A stretch of 51,031 bases of DNA from Helicobacter rappini (GTDB lineage Bacteria > Campylobacterota > Campylobacteria > Campylobacterales > Helicobacteraceae): positions 1 through 51,031 of the forward strand of contig NZ_FZPK01000035.1 in the NCBI RefSeq assembly GCF_900198625.1, in the 5' to 3' direction. The notes beneath the pieces were generated by a model. It made no database searches. It was not told where the DNA came from and worked only from the letters and a program-made list of their open reading frames with translations. This document shows, in pieces, positions 25,546 through 34,462 of this stretch. Within the stretch, counting starts at the first letter, position 1. The number at the start of each line of letters is the position of its first letter. Both the position numbers and the translations under genes were made by a program.

Positions 25546-27132
25546 TCACTCTCTACTAATTCCTGTATCGCTGCCAATTGTCCATCGCAATTCTCTATTA
25601 TCGTTTCGCTCTTTGGATTCTGTCCTTGTATTTGTGGAGCTTGATAAACTATGCTGTGCATTACTTGGCAAAAGCACCTTATTGTCCTTTCTTCCATATT
25701 CTTGGCTAAGTGCCACATTGCCTTGGGACATTCCGCACATATCGGCATAGGATTTGGGTGGATTTCTAAGAGCAGGAGCGTTGGAGATGTGTATAGTGGC
25801 ATTTCTTGTTGGGTGGAGTTTTGCTTTAGGGTCTCCACGCCCTGCGTTGTATCTTGCCCACTGCTCTCTTGTATATATTCTTGGTTCATTGATGTTCCTT
25901 TGTGTTGATTTTGCTTTCTTGTTTGCATAGTAAGCAGCCCATTCTTGTTTGGTGTAGCGTTTTGTGCTACTTATAGAATCTACTTCTTTTGGCTTCATAG
26001 TTGTTGTTATCTTTACTTTTGGGAGCTTAGTAAAGGCTTTTTCTGCACGATTCATTATAGAAATATCCCATTTGGCAACTTTACGAGCTGTGCTAATGGT
26101 ATAAATTTTTCCCTTAATTGTTTTGTCAAATTGATAAGGACGCAACTCATAACCAACTTTAGAAATTCTTGCATACTCACCCTTTTGCAATTTGGATTCT
26201 TCTACTATTTGGCGTAGATTCTGTCCCCAAATTGTTACATTGCCCTTGCGTGTATAATAACGCACAAAATAGTTCATATCATTGAGATTATCATCATTGT
26301 ATGGAGCTTCACCAAAATCTAATATCTTGTAATAATGTGGTTTAGCATTATATTCGTGCAATGTTTTTGGCTCTAAAGATTCTGTGATATTGTTGGCAAG
26401 TTGTCTCCCACGAATGCTATCTTGTTTTCTGGTGGCAAGTGCATAGACTCCTCGTTTATTAAGATTCTCTGCAAAGGTTTTGCGGATTGTGGTGCAGTCA
26501 GCTTTTTTAATATCAATGCGACCTCCATCATTATTTGTAGCCTTAAGACAAATATGGCAATGTGGATTGTCCGTATCATTATGAAAAGCAAGAACAAAGT
26601 GAGCATTGGGGTAGAGATTTTAATTGTTTCAAAAGCGGCATTTTTAAGAGAAACTGCATCGCAATCATCATAATCACGCATTGAAAAGACCATATTATAA
26701 GTTTCTCTTCGCTCTTTTTTGTTTTCATTTTCATTTGGAATCACATATCCATTTTGATAATTTTCAAGGCAGTCTGCTAATTGAGAATGATCGGTATATA
26801 AATTTAAATCAGAATCTAATAACTCTAAAATCCCCTGCCTTGAAATATAATTAAGATGTGCAGATAACTGCTTAGTGTTTTTTTGCACTTGAAGTGATTT
26901 TAAATATCACTTCATAGCCATTATTTGCCAATTTTTCTTTTCTTAGAAGTTTTGCTTTTGCTGGATTGTTACCAGCAATTTGCTTATGAGAGATGAGCGG
27001 TGTTGATTTGGCTCTTGCCTTGTTGATTTGGTTAATTCTTGCGTGTTCAATACGCACATTTTTGATTTTTTTAGCTTTCCACTCCAACCCATCATCATCA
27101 AAATGTTTATAAAAATGTGAAGTGCTACTCAT
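25546..27132 (-). pseudogene. MOBP-type relaxase, frameshifted twice
   Basis: ATG 27132 overlaps the mobC stop (ATGA). The frame reads MSSTSHFYKHFDDDGLEWKA through VIFKITSSAK, breaks in an A7 run at 26878-26884 (A6 would be in frame), continues as NTKQLSAHLNYISRQG, breaks again in an A4 run near 26618-26621, then resumes as NAHFVLAFHNDTDNPHCHIC with the relaxase histidine motif HNDTDNPHCH, and on to 25546. The intact protein would be about 530 residues with a VirD2/TraI-like nicking domain and a low-complexity C-terminus. It would nick the adjacent oriT. As sequenced it cannot be made. Confidence 0.85.
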
Positions 27133-27668
27133 TTCAATAATCCTTGTGAGGTATGGCAAATAATTTTAATATCGTTTCTAAGGAGCGTAAGTGCCTCTTG
27201 GAGATTTTCCAAAATCTTAAGCAATCTTGTATCTATTTTTGCTTCTTGTTGAGTATTAAGAGTTCTCGCAATTTGATTGATATTGACACCAATCTTATTA
27301 AGTTCTGTGCGAGTGAGTGCTAGAGCTTCTAATTCTTTGCTATTTAGAATTTTAGAATCATAAATCATATTAAGTGCGTGGAGCTTAATAAGCTTTGGCA
27401 CAGAGTTAGTAATAGAATTTCGCGCTGTGAATTTGAGTGTGTCATATTGATTCTTGGTAAGTGTAACTTTAATTGTTTTATATGAATGAACATTATCATC
27501 TAAGAGAAACTTGAGCTTCTTTTGGTGTTTTGTATTTTGTAAATGATTATCAAGTAAATCATTGACTATACTTGATTTGGAGATATGCAATTCTTTGGCA
27601 AGGTTGGTAAGCGTATCTGCATTCTGTGCTGAAAGCCTAAAGGACATCATTGTATTTTTATCTGCCAT
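27129..27668 (-). CDS. MobC-like relaxosome accessory protein
   Basis: 179 residues. The N-terminus (MSFRLSAQNADTLTNLAKEL then HISKSSIVNDLLDNHL) is a ribbon-helix-helix DNA-binding fold. The C-terminal part has the MobC signature ELNKIGVNINQIARTLN, found in proteins that open oriT for the relaxase. It lies between oriT and the relaxase gene and overlaps the latter by 4 bases, the standard mobilisation operon layout. Intact frame. Confidence 0.88.
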   Translation of the reverse strand: MADKNTMMSFRLSAQNADTLTNLAKELHISKSSIVNDLLDNHLQNTKHQKKLKFLLDDNVHSYKTIKVTLTKNQYDTLKFTARNSITNSVPKLIKLHALNMIYDSKILNSKELEALALTRTELNKIGVNINQIARTLNTQQEAKIDTRLLKILENLQEALTLLRNDIKIICHTSQGLLK

Positions 27669-27819
27669 TGCTTACTTCCTTTGATTTTTTTCCTTTGGTG
27701 TGTCTAATTTTTTTGTTGATAAACACCAAAAGCGTTCAGCAACAAAACTCCTCGCCCATCTTGGATTACTCCAAAAGAGATTGGGCGACTTTCTAATAGA
27801 ATCCTTGCATAAATTTGCT

Positions 27820-27950
27820 AGGACTTTTTCAATTCTCGCAAAGCGAAATTGAAACTGAAGAGCCTCGCTAGACGCAGGACAAATTGTTAAATTTGCGGAA
27901 AAAAGGTTGTGAAATGTAATACATTTTGCACCTTTTTTCCTATCCTGCAT
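27820..27950 (+). other. Candidate IncP/MOBP-type oriT
   Basis: Upstream of mobC lie a 27826-27853 inverted repeat (TTCAATTCTCGC / GCGAAATTGAA), a small CAAATT-GTT-AAATTTG, and a strong hairpin at 27897-27940 (left arm GGAAAAAAGGT..AAATGT, right arm ACATTTTGCACCTTTTTTCC). TATCCTGC follows at once (27941-27948). The IncP nic consensus is YATCCTG/Y directly after the accessory-protein palindrome, so nicking is predicted between 27947 and 27948. Function inferred from position, palindrome and nic motif together. Confidence 0.75.
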
Positions 27951-28072
27951 TCTCTTAAAAACCGAATTATCACAAAAAATACCAAATCAGTCAAGTATTT
28001 TATGTTATATATTGTTATTTATATGATATTATTTGATATATTTTTGATAAAACATCAAATGAAAGATTGAAA

Positions 28073-28324
28073 ATGGAAACACCATACATTAAAAGTTTAA
28101 AAGAAAAATACGCCGCTTCTATCAAAAAAGCTATCGCCAAAGAAAATGCAAAACTCAACAATATTTATAAAGAGTTTTCGCTCAGCATCTTTGAAGAAAC
28201 ACAAAACAACGAGGTTTTAAAAGAAATGCTCTTATCGCATACGAAAATCAATGAAAGCTTTCAAAAATTATTGACTGCATTCAAACAATCCAATCAGGCA
28301 CAAAATTTAGAATCTAAGCTTTAA
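28073..28324 (+). CDS. Small charged, probably coiled-coil protein
   Basis: 83 residues (METPYIKSLKEKYAASIKKA...), strongly helical and Lys/Glu-rich with no hydrophobic membrane run. ATG 28073 is preceded by AAAG; a TTG two codons earlier is possible. Transcribed away from oriT and mobC, a position often held by a mobilisation accessory gene in such plasmids. Family not recognised. Confidence 0.55.
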   Translation: METPYIKSLKEKYAASIKKAIAKENAKLNNIYKEFSLSIFEETQNNEVLKEMLLSHTKINESFQKLLTAFKQSNQAQNLESKL

Positions 28325-28385
28325 TGCGTTAAAAGTTAGGATCTCTAAATAGCTTGAAAGATTCTATAAAATATTAGATTTTTGT

Positions 28386-28411
28386 TATAATCACACTTTT
28401 ATATGTGTGAT
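28386..28411 (+). promoter_or_regulatory. hemL promoter with downstream palindrome
   Basis: TTTTTGTTATAATCAC gives TATAAT at 28386-28391. Overlapping its end, ATCACAC (28390-28396) and GTGTGAT (28405-28411) form a perfect palindrome with an 8-base spacer at the expected start of transcription: an operator or a 5' hairpin. It lies at the outer edge of the island. Confidence 0.55.
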
Positions 28412-28495
28412 GTGTTTGGATTAAAGGCTGATTTAAGATGGGCGTTCTAATAAACAAGATTCACACAAGTGGTAAGATAATATAAGGATAAAGAT

Positions 28496-29788
28496 ATGCA
28501 AACGATTTTACATAGTATCAATGCGTTTAATGAGGCAAAGCAAGTAATACCCGGTGGGGTGAATTCCCCTGTGCGTGCGTTTGGCAGTGTGGGTGGCACA
28601 CCGCGATTTATTAAAGAAGGAAAAGGGGCATATATCATTGATGAGGATAATAACAGCTACATTGACTTTGTGCAAAGCTATGGACCACTTATCTTAGGAC
28701 ATAGTGATAGTTTCGTGGTAAAAGCTGTGCAAGAAGCGGTAGCAAAGGGCTTAAGCTATGGCGCACCAACGGAGTTAGAGACAAATCTTGCTAAAGAGAT
28801 CATTGGTGTATGTGAGGGTGTAGAAAAGATTCGCTTTGTAAATAGTGGGACAGAAGCGACTATGAGTGCCTTGCGACTTGCTAGGGCATTTAGCGGGAGA
28901 GATGATATTATCAAGTTTGAGGGCTGCTATCATGGGCATAGTGATAGTCTGTTGGTAAAAAGTGGGAGTGGGCTTGCAACCTTTGGCGAGACTAGCTCAA
29001 AAGGCGTTATACAAGATATTGCAAAACATACGCTTGTAGCAAAATATAATGATTTAGATTCTGTAAAAGAGTGTATAAAGTTAAGTGGCAATGTAGGCTG
29101 TATTATCATAGAGCCTATTGCTGGTAATATGGGACTTGTGCCCTCGACGAAGGAATTTTTACAAGGTTTGCGAAAGCTTTGTGATAAAGAGAATATTGTG
29201 CTAATCATTGATGAAGTGATGAGTGGATTTAGGGCGAGTTTGCAAGGGTCTTATGCGTTTTATGGCGTAAAGGGGGATTTAAGCACTTATGGTAAGGTTA
29301 TAGGTGGTGGTATGCCGCTTGCTGCATTTGGCGGTAGGGCTGATATTATGGATATGCTCTCACCCATTGGTGGTGTGTATCAAGCAGGCACACTAAGTGG
29401 GAATCCAATCGCTGTTAGTGCTGGACTTGCTACACTAGCTATCATTAAGCAGGATAAAGGGCTTTATGAGAGATTAGAATCTCTAGCAAATAGATTAGCA
29501 AAAGGCTTAGAATCTGCTGCAAAAAAATATGATATTGCCTTGCAAACTTGTGTTAGAGGCAGTATGATGGGCTTCTTTTTCGCAGAAAATGAAGTGAGAG
29601 ATTGGGATAGTGCGGCAAAGTCTAATACAGAATTTTACGCAAGATTCCATGCAAAAATGCTTGAAAAAGGTGTGAATTTCGCACCATCTCAATTTGAGAC
29701 AAGCTTTATGTGTAAGCCTTTTAATGAAGTAATCATTGATGAAGTTATTGAAAAAGCCAATGAGAGTTTTAAAGAGCTAAAAGCTTAA
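28496..29788 (+). CDS. hemL: Glutamate-1-semialdehyde 2,1-aminomutase HemL
   Basis: PLP enzyme that converts glutamate-1-semialdehyde to 5-aminolevulinate, the C5 route to haem. 430 residues, normal length. Hallmarks: [13 protein letters not shown] (18-30), [14 protein letters not shown] (117-130), YHGHSD (145-150), [10 protein letters not shown] (237-246), and the PLP Lys267 in [20 protein letters not shown]. First intact core gene right of the island; clpP follows 67 bases later on the same strand. Confidence 0.97.
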   Translation: MQTILHSINAFNEAKQVIPGGVNSPVRAFGSVGGTPRFIKEGKGAYIIDEDNNSYIDFVQSYGPLILGHSDSFVVKAVQEAVAKGLSYGAPTELETNLAKEIIGVCEGVEKIRFVNSGTEATMSALRLARAFSGRDDIIKFEGCYHGHSDSLLVKSGSGLATFGETSSKGVIQDIAKHTLVAKYNDLDSVKECIKLSGNVGCIIIEPIAGNMGLVPSTKEFLQGLRKLCDKENIVLIIDEVMSGFRASLQGSYAFYGVKGDLSTYGKVIGGGMPLAAFGGRADIMDMLSPIGGVYQAGTLSGNPIAVSAGLATLAIIKQDKGLYERLESLANRLAKGLESAAKKYDIALQTCVRGSMMGFFFAENEVRDWDSAAKSNTEFYARFHAKMLEKGVNFAPSQFETSFMCKPFNEVIIDEVIEKANESFKELKA

Positions 29789-29855
29789 TTGTTTGATTTA
29801 GTGTGTTTTTAGCTATAATAACGACTTTATTTAGAATCTAAAGAGAGGTAAAGAT

Positions 29856-30446
29856 ATGAATTACATTCCTTATGTTATTGAAAAGACAGGTAGGGGGGAG
29901 AGAAGCTATGATATTTATTCTAGGCTGCTAAAGGATAGAATCATCATGTTAAGCGGTGAGATTGATGATTCTGTATCAAGCTCGATTGTAGCCCAGCTAC
30001 TTTTTTTAGAAGCAGAAGATCCGCAAAAAGATGTGTTTTTGTATATTAACTCACCCGGTGGTAGCGTTACAAGTGGGTTTAGCATTTATGATACGATGAA
30101 TTATATTAAGCCAGATATTTGCACTATATGCGTTGGACAGGCAGCATCTATGGGTGCATTTCTATTAAGCTGTGGCACAAAAGGCAAACGCTACGCCCTG
30201 CCACACGCAAGGATTATGATACACCAGCCTTTAGGTGGGGCTAGGGGACAGGCAACAGATATTGAGATACAGGCAAAAGAGATTCTAAGACTAAAAACTA
30301 TCATTAATGATATTCTAGCTGCAAACACAGGTCAAAGTGTGAAAAAAATCACACAAGATTGTGAAAGAGATTTCTACATGAGTGCAGATGAAGCACAAAA
30401 ATATGGCTTAATTGATAGCGTTATGACTCGCTCTAGTAAGAGTTAA
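29856..30446 (+). CDS. clpP: ATP-dependent Clp protease proteolytic subunit ClpP
   Basis: Serine protease core of the ClpXP/ClpAP complex, cytoplasmic. 196 residues, standard length. The catalytic triad is Ser98 ([12 protein letters not shown]), His123 (HARIMIHQP) and Asp172 (DCERDF). The [10 protein letters not shown] loop (65-74) is intact. No propeptide beyond a short N-terminus ([20 protein letters not shown]). AGAGG RBS before ATG 29856. Likely cotranscribed with hemL. Confidence 0.98.
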   Translation: MNYIPYVIEKTGRGERSYDIYSRLLKDRIIMLSGEIDDSVSSSIVAQLLFLEAEDPQKDVFLYINSPGGSVTSGFSIYDTMNYIKPDICTICVGQAASMGAFLLSCGTKGKRYALPHARIMIHQPLGGARGQATDIEIQAKEILRLKTIINDILAANTGQSVKKITQDCERDFYMSADEAQKYGLIDSVMTRSSKS

Positions 30447-30740
30447 TGTAAGGTCAAAATTAAAAGTTTATTGTAAAAAAGTATGGAATCTTACAGCAAG
30501 AATGTCTAGCGAAGAAGTAAATAGCGTATAGTCTTGCTTGATACATAAGGGTTTGAATCTTAGAGTATTTATTTTAAAATGTGTGTTTTAGTCTTGTGGT
30601 AAATGAATTTTGCAACTATTTGCTTTACAATGTTTGCTAGATCAGATTCTATATTTTACTTACCAACTCTAACTGAAAGCTATTTAGAATCTCTAAAGCA
30701 TTGGGGATAATTTTGCAATTCATTATATATTACAATCACT

Positions 30741-33700
30741 CTATTTCTTCAACATTCCTAAAAGTTCTTTTAGTTTTGTTTTAATCGTATTTAAAATATC
30801 ATCATCATCTTTTGTTGGGGATTGAAGTGTGATTCTAGTGTCATCATGTCCTATAAGGCTTATATTATATCCTGCGTTGCTGATCGCTTTAATGCCAAGC
30901 TGCAAAGCTAGTGTTTTAATAATAATAATCTCTAAAAACTGCAAACTATATATATCAAGCCTGCCAAATCTCTGCTCTATCTCGCCCTCAATCTCACGCA
31001 CTTCAAACTCACTCTTAACCTGTGATAAACGGCGATATAAATCAAGTCGCATACGCTCACTTGAGACTAAACTCTCATTTAAAAATGCTGAAACTGATAG
31101 CTTAATATCTACCTTTTGTTCTTGCTGCTCGTTTTGCAAAAGGCTTTGCAAGGTATCTTCTAACATACGCACATACATGCCAAAGCCTACTTGCTTGATA
31201 TGTCCGCTTTGTGCCTCGCCAAGCAGATTTCCACCGCCTCTAATCTCTAAGTCATGATATGCAAGGGCTGCACCACTTCCAAGATATGAGTTTTTCTCTA
31301 AAGAAAGTAGTCTTTTTGCTGCATCTTGCGTGATATTTTCATTTGTTAAAAGATAGCAAAAGCCGACATGTTTGCCCCTGCCCACTCTGCCTCTTAGCTG
31401 GTGCAAGTCTGCTATGCCAAAATTATGTGCATCATCGATTATAATCGTATTTGCATTTGGGAGATGAATGCCAGATTCTACAATGGAGGTGCAAAGCAGT
31501 AAATCATACTCTTTTTTTAAGAATGCAAGCATGCCTTTTTCTGTGTCTTTTGGATTTATTTGAGAATGTAATATTAAGATTCTAAGCTGTGGTAATAAAT
31601 CATGCAAATAGCTTTGTATTGTGGTAATCTTTGCTATGTTGTTAAAGATATAAAAGACTTGCCCACCTCTTCTTAACTCTCGCAAAATCACTTCTTTTAT
31701 GAGAGAATCTTGCTTTACTTTTACAAAAGTTTTACTCTCTTGTTTAAAAAATGGTGGTGTTTTTAGCTCACTGATTGATTTTAGTTTAGAATAAGCCATG
31801 TTAAGTGTGCGAGGGATTGGCGTTGCAGACATGGATAGAATATGTGTTGTAAGGCTTTTTTGCTTTAAAAGCTCTTTTTGTTTCACGCCAAATTTATGTT
31901 CTTCATCAATCACCATTAGCCCAAGATTCTCTATCTCAAGGTTAAAGAGTGAATGCGTGCCGACTATAATCTGTATATTATCTTTAAAGTTTTCTTGTAT
32001 AGCCCTTTTTTGTGTTGCGGTTGTGAATCTATCTATTTTTGCAATATAGAGAATCTTACCATTAGGCAATTTTGTATTATGCAGTCTTTCTTTAAAGCTT
32101 TCAAAATGCTGATTGCAAAGCAGGGTTGTAGGCACTAGCACAATGCTATTAAAATCATTCAATGCACTAGCAAAGCAAAGACTCATAGCAACCTCTGTTT
32201 TACCAAAGCCTACATCGCCATTTAACAATCTATCCATAATCATGCCACTTTTTAAGTCTTTAAGGCTTTCTTGTATCGCATGGGTTTGGTCTTGTGTGAG
32301 TGTAAAGCCCCTGCTAGATTCAAAGGTATTAAATGCGGTGATTTGGTCTGGTGTCTCAAGCTCTATTTTTACGCCTTTAGCTAGAGTTCTTTGAGCTTGT
32401 AATCTAATAATTTCATTAGCGATGGCAAATAGCTTTTCTTTTATAGAATCTTTTAGTTTCAAAAAGCTTGATTTCCCAAGTTTATCTATCCTTACAACTG
32501 AATCATACGCACTATATTGCTCTATCATATTGAGATTTTCAACAGGCAAAAGCAGTCTATCATCATTTGCATAAATAATGCTTATAAAGTCTTTCAAACC
32601 GCCCATAATGCTTACTTGCTTTATAGCTTCAAAGATTCCAATGCCATATTCACTATGCACGACATAAGCGCCAACTTTTAGCGCGTCTAGCTCTAGCTTT
32701 ACCTTTCTTTTACGCATTATTTGTGGTTTTTGCAGGCTTAAAAATAGCTTTTCATTAGAAGTAATATTAAGATAAAAGGGGGTGATTATTTGCTTTGTTT
32801 TTATCGATAAAGATTCTAGATTATAGCTTTTTAGCATGGCATTTGTAGGGCTAAATATTGTTATATCTTTATTGCTATTTAGCTTTAGTGTATTATGTAT
32901 TTGTGATAGCTTTAGCGGCTCAAGGTCTCTAAAATTTATAGAATCTTGTAAGATATAAAACTCTGTATTAGTTTCTGGCAATACTTCTGGCATGACAAAC
33001 TCAAGGTTTAAAAGATACTCGCTTAATGCCTTTGGTGTGAAAACATGGCTATAAGTTTTTAGAAAATCAAGTCCGCCAATGTCCTTTAAAAACCAAAAAC
33101 CAAGTGAGTTTATACTACACTCTAGCGTATTATCTAACTCTTTTATACGAGATTCTAAGAGTGTGTGCTGGGATTCATCGAGACTAAAGATAGCGGGGTA
33201 TATCTTTAAATTCTCTATCATTTCATTTTGACTTAATTGTGTCTCATGATTGAAAAAATTAATCTCTTCAATCTCTGTGTCAAATAGGCTTATTCTCACA
33301 GGAAACTCAAAGCTAGGGATAAAAATATCAATTATGTCTCCGCGATGTGAAAACTCGCCCTGCATCTCAACAATCTCTACATGCTCGTAGCCATAATGAA
33401 TGAGTTTTGCTATAAAATCTTTCACAACGATATTTTCACTCTTTCGCACACAAAAGCTGTGTAATAACTCTTTGCTTGGCATGAATGCCATGAGTGTATG
33501 TGGTGGGCTTATTAGAATCTGTTTGCAATCATTCTCATACCATAGGGCAAGCTTTGCAAAAAGCTCATGAAACTCTTCATAAAAACTTTGCGTGCTATCA
33601 AATGGGCTAAGTCTAATATCTGGCAGGACAATTGGAAGTGTGCTTTCTTTTACTTCCTTTTTTGTTTTCTGCATGGAAATTAGATTTAAGGTAGCACATA

Positions 33701-34205
33701 GGGCTTCTTTTGCTAATAGAATCTCTTCGCTAGAGCAGATTAAAATTTGTGGTGTATTTTTATTTTTCGTGTGATTTGTGAGAGTTTGATTGAGAGATGA
33801 AATCTTTACATGAGTTAGGATTTCTGTTAAATGTTTTGGAGACTTACTAGATTCTAGATTCTCTACCAAATCTGGGTGGGTGCAGGGTTTAGGGTGCGTT
33901 ATTTTAGAATCTAGAATCTTGTCATATTGAGACAAAGTCGAAAAATCTTTTTTAGAATCTTTTGTAGATTCTAGATTTTTGGATACTTCGCCTAAAGACT
34001 CAGTATGACAAATATTAGAATCTTTTGAAAGATTAAGTAGCAATTGGATATAGCTATTATCTTTGTTTGTGTGATTTGTGCTTATAGCTGATTTGATTTG
34101 TGTTTGCAAAATATCACAAGCGATTAAATCTTGCAAACTGCATTGTATATACTCGGGGGCTTCTTTTATAAAAGTCTCATAAATAGCACTTTGAATCTTA
34201 AACAT
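30741..34205 (-). CDS. mfd: Transcription-repair coupling factor Mfd with extra N-terminal insert
   Basis: Mfd removes RNA polymerase stalled at lesions and recruits UvrA. I take ATG 34205 (MFKIQSAIYETFIKEAPEY), giving 1154 residues; a start at 34313 adds an unlikely hydrophobic stretch. Domains: UvrB-like N-terminal part (to about 450), CarD-like RNA polymerase-interaction domain near VGAYVVHSEYGIGIFEAI, SF2 helicase with Walker A GDVGFGKTE (about 660) and DEEH (about 765), RecG-like TRG motif, C-terminal UvrA-masking domain. Residues about 55-170 are a low-complexity Ser/Lys/Asp-rich insert encoded largely by a palindromic repeat (see repeat at 33919). That insert makes the protein longer than other bacterial Mfd. 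Confidence 0.95.
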   Translation of the reverse strand: MFKIQSAIYETFIKEAPEYIQCSLQDLIACDILQTQIKSAISTNHTNKDNSYIQLLLNLSKDSNICHTESLGEVSKNLESTKDSKKDFSTLSQYDKILDSKITHPKPCTHPDLVENLESSKSPKHLTEILTHVKISSLNQTLTNHTKNKNTPQILICSSEEILLAKEALCATLNLISMQKTKKEVKESTLPIVLPDIRLSPFDSTQSFYEEFHELFAKLALWYENDCKQILISPPHTLMAFMPSKELLHSFCVRKSENIVVKDFIAKLIHYGYEHVEIVEMQGEFSHRGDIIDIFIPSFEFPVRISLFDTEIEEINFFNHETQLSQNEMIENLKIYPAIFSLDESQHTLLESRIKELDNTLECSINSLGFWFLKDIGGLDFLKTYSHVFTPKALSEYLLNLEFVMPEVLPETNTEFYILQDSINFRDLEPLKLSQIHNTLKLNSNKDITIFSPTNAMLKSYNLESLSIKTKQIITPFYLNITSNEKLFLSLQKPQIMRKRKVKLELDALKVGAYVVHSEYGIGIFEAIKQVSIMGGLKDFISIIYANDDRLLLPVENLNMIEQYSAYDSVVRIDKLGKSSFLKLKDSIKEKLFAIANEIIRLQAQRTLAKGVKIELETPDQITAFNTFESSRGFTLTQDQTHAIQESLKDLKSGMIMDRLLNGDVGFGKTEVAMSLCFASALNDFNSIVLVPTTLLCNQHFESFKERLHNTKLPNGKILYIAKIDRFTTATQKRAIQENFKDNIQIIVGTHSLFNLEIENLGLMVIDEEHKFGVKQKELLKQKSLTTHILSMSATPIPRTLNMAYSKLKSISELKTPPFFKQESKTFVKVKQDSLIKEVILRELRRGGQVFYIFNNIAKITTIQSYLHDLLPQLRILILHSQINPKDTEKGMLAFLKKEYDLLLCTSIVESGIHLPNANTIIIDDAHNFGIADLHQLRGRVGRGKHVGFCYLLTNENITQDAAKRLLSLEKNSYLGSGAALAYHDLEIRGGGNLLGEAQSGHIKQVGFGMYVRMLEDTLQSLLQNEQQEQKVDIKLSVSAFLNESLVSSERMRLDLYRRLSQVKSEFEVREIEGEIEQRFGRLDIYSLQFLEIIIIKTLALQLGIKAISNAGYNISLIGHDDTRITLQSPTKDDDDILNTIKTKLKELLGMLKK
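33919..34011. repeat. Palindromic repeat element inside mfd coding frame
   Basis: Left arm from 33919 (TTGTCATATTGAG then ACAAAGT, CGAAAAATC) and right arm 33981-34011, whose reverse complement starts TTGTCATACTGAG, then TCTTTAGG, CGAAGTATCC. Between them lie AGAATCT and AGATTCT words. The 93-base unit is in frame with mfd and encodes ICHTESLGEVSKN and KKDFSTLSQYDK. A second copy with the same outer arms lies at 47713-47790. Confidence 0.75.
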
Positions 34206-34462
34206 ATAATAACCAAATAAGTGATATAAAAAGTTTGAATTATACTGAAAAAATGAGAATTTATCTATGTTAAAATTGCATACAACACATAGCACAAAAG
34301 CAATACTCAACATGTATTTACAAAATAAATTTTAACTCTATAAATATTTTGAAATCATTAATAAAATCATACAAATTTGCTTTTTGTGTCTTTAACTTTT
34401 TATGATAAATAATGTTCCTGCTTTTAGGGTTAAAAAATATTAAATTATTATTTTAACCCGCA

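Larger units (their letters stand above)
19138..28330. mobile_element. Integrated mobilisable element (decaying) at tRNA-Ser
   Basis: The tRNA-adjacent integrase, a phage-type repressor/AlpA switch, ParA and partition remnants, RhuM, relaxase, MobC and an oriT candidate mark an integrated mobilisable plasmid or IME. The left edge is the tRNA 3' end. The right edge is placed between the last small gene (28324) and the hemL promoter (28386). I could not find a copy of the tRNA 3' end near the right edge, so the right boundary is approximate and excision may no longer be possible. No conjugation pore genes remain except a VirB11 fragment. Confidence 0.75.

Noticed and set aside
25532-25750. 72-codon frame after the membrane-protein gene
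   Set aside because: It is antisense to the relaxase tail and has the Ser/Leu-rich look of a shadow frame.
25536-25928. 130-codon minus-strand frame in the relaxase C-terminal region
   Set aside because: Lies in another frame of the same relaxase DNA, whose 271-codon frame continues the relaxase reading after the second frameshift.
27440-27455. GTGTCATATTGA resembling the arm of the palindromic repeat
   Set aside because: It is a short partial match inside mobC, with no partner arm nearby.
27672-27950. 92-codon frame upstream of mobC
   Set aside because: It runs through the hairpins and the predicted nic site, has no RBS and a Cys/Trp/Phe-rich odd composition. Better explained as oriT.
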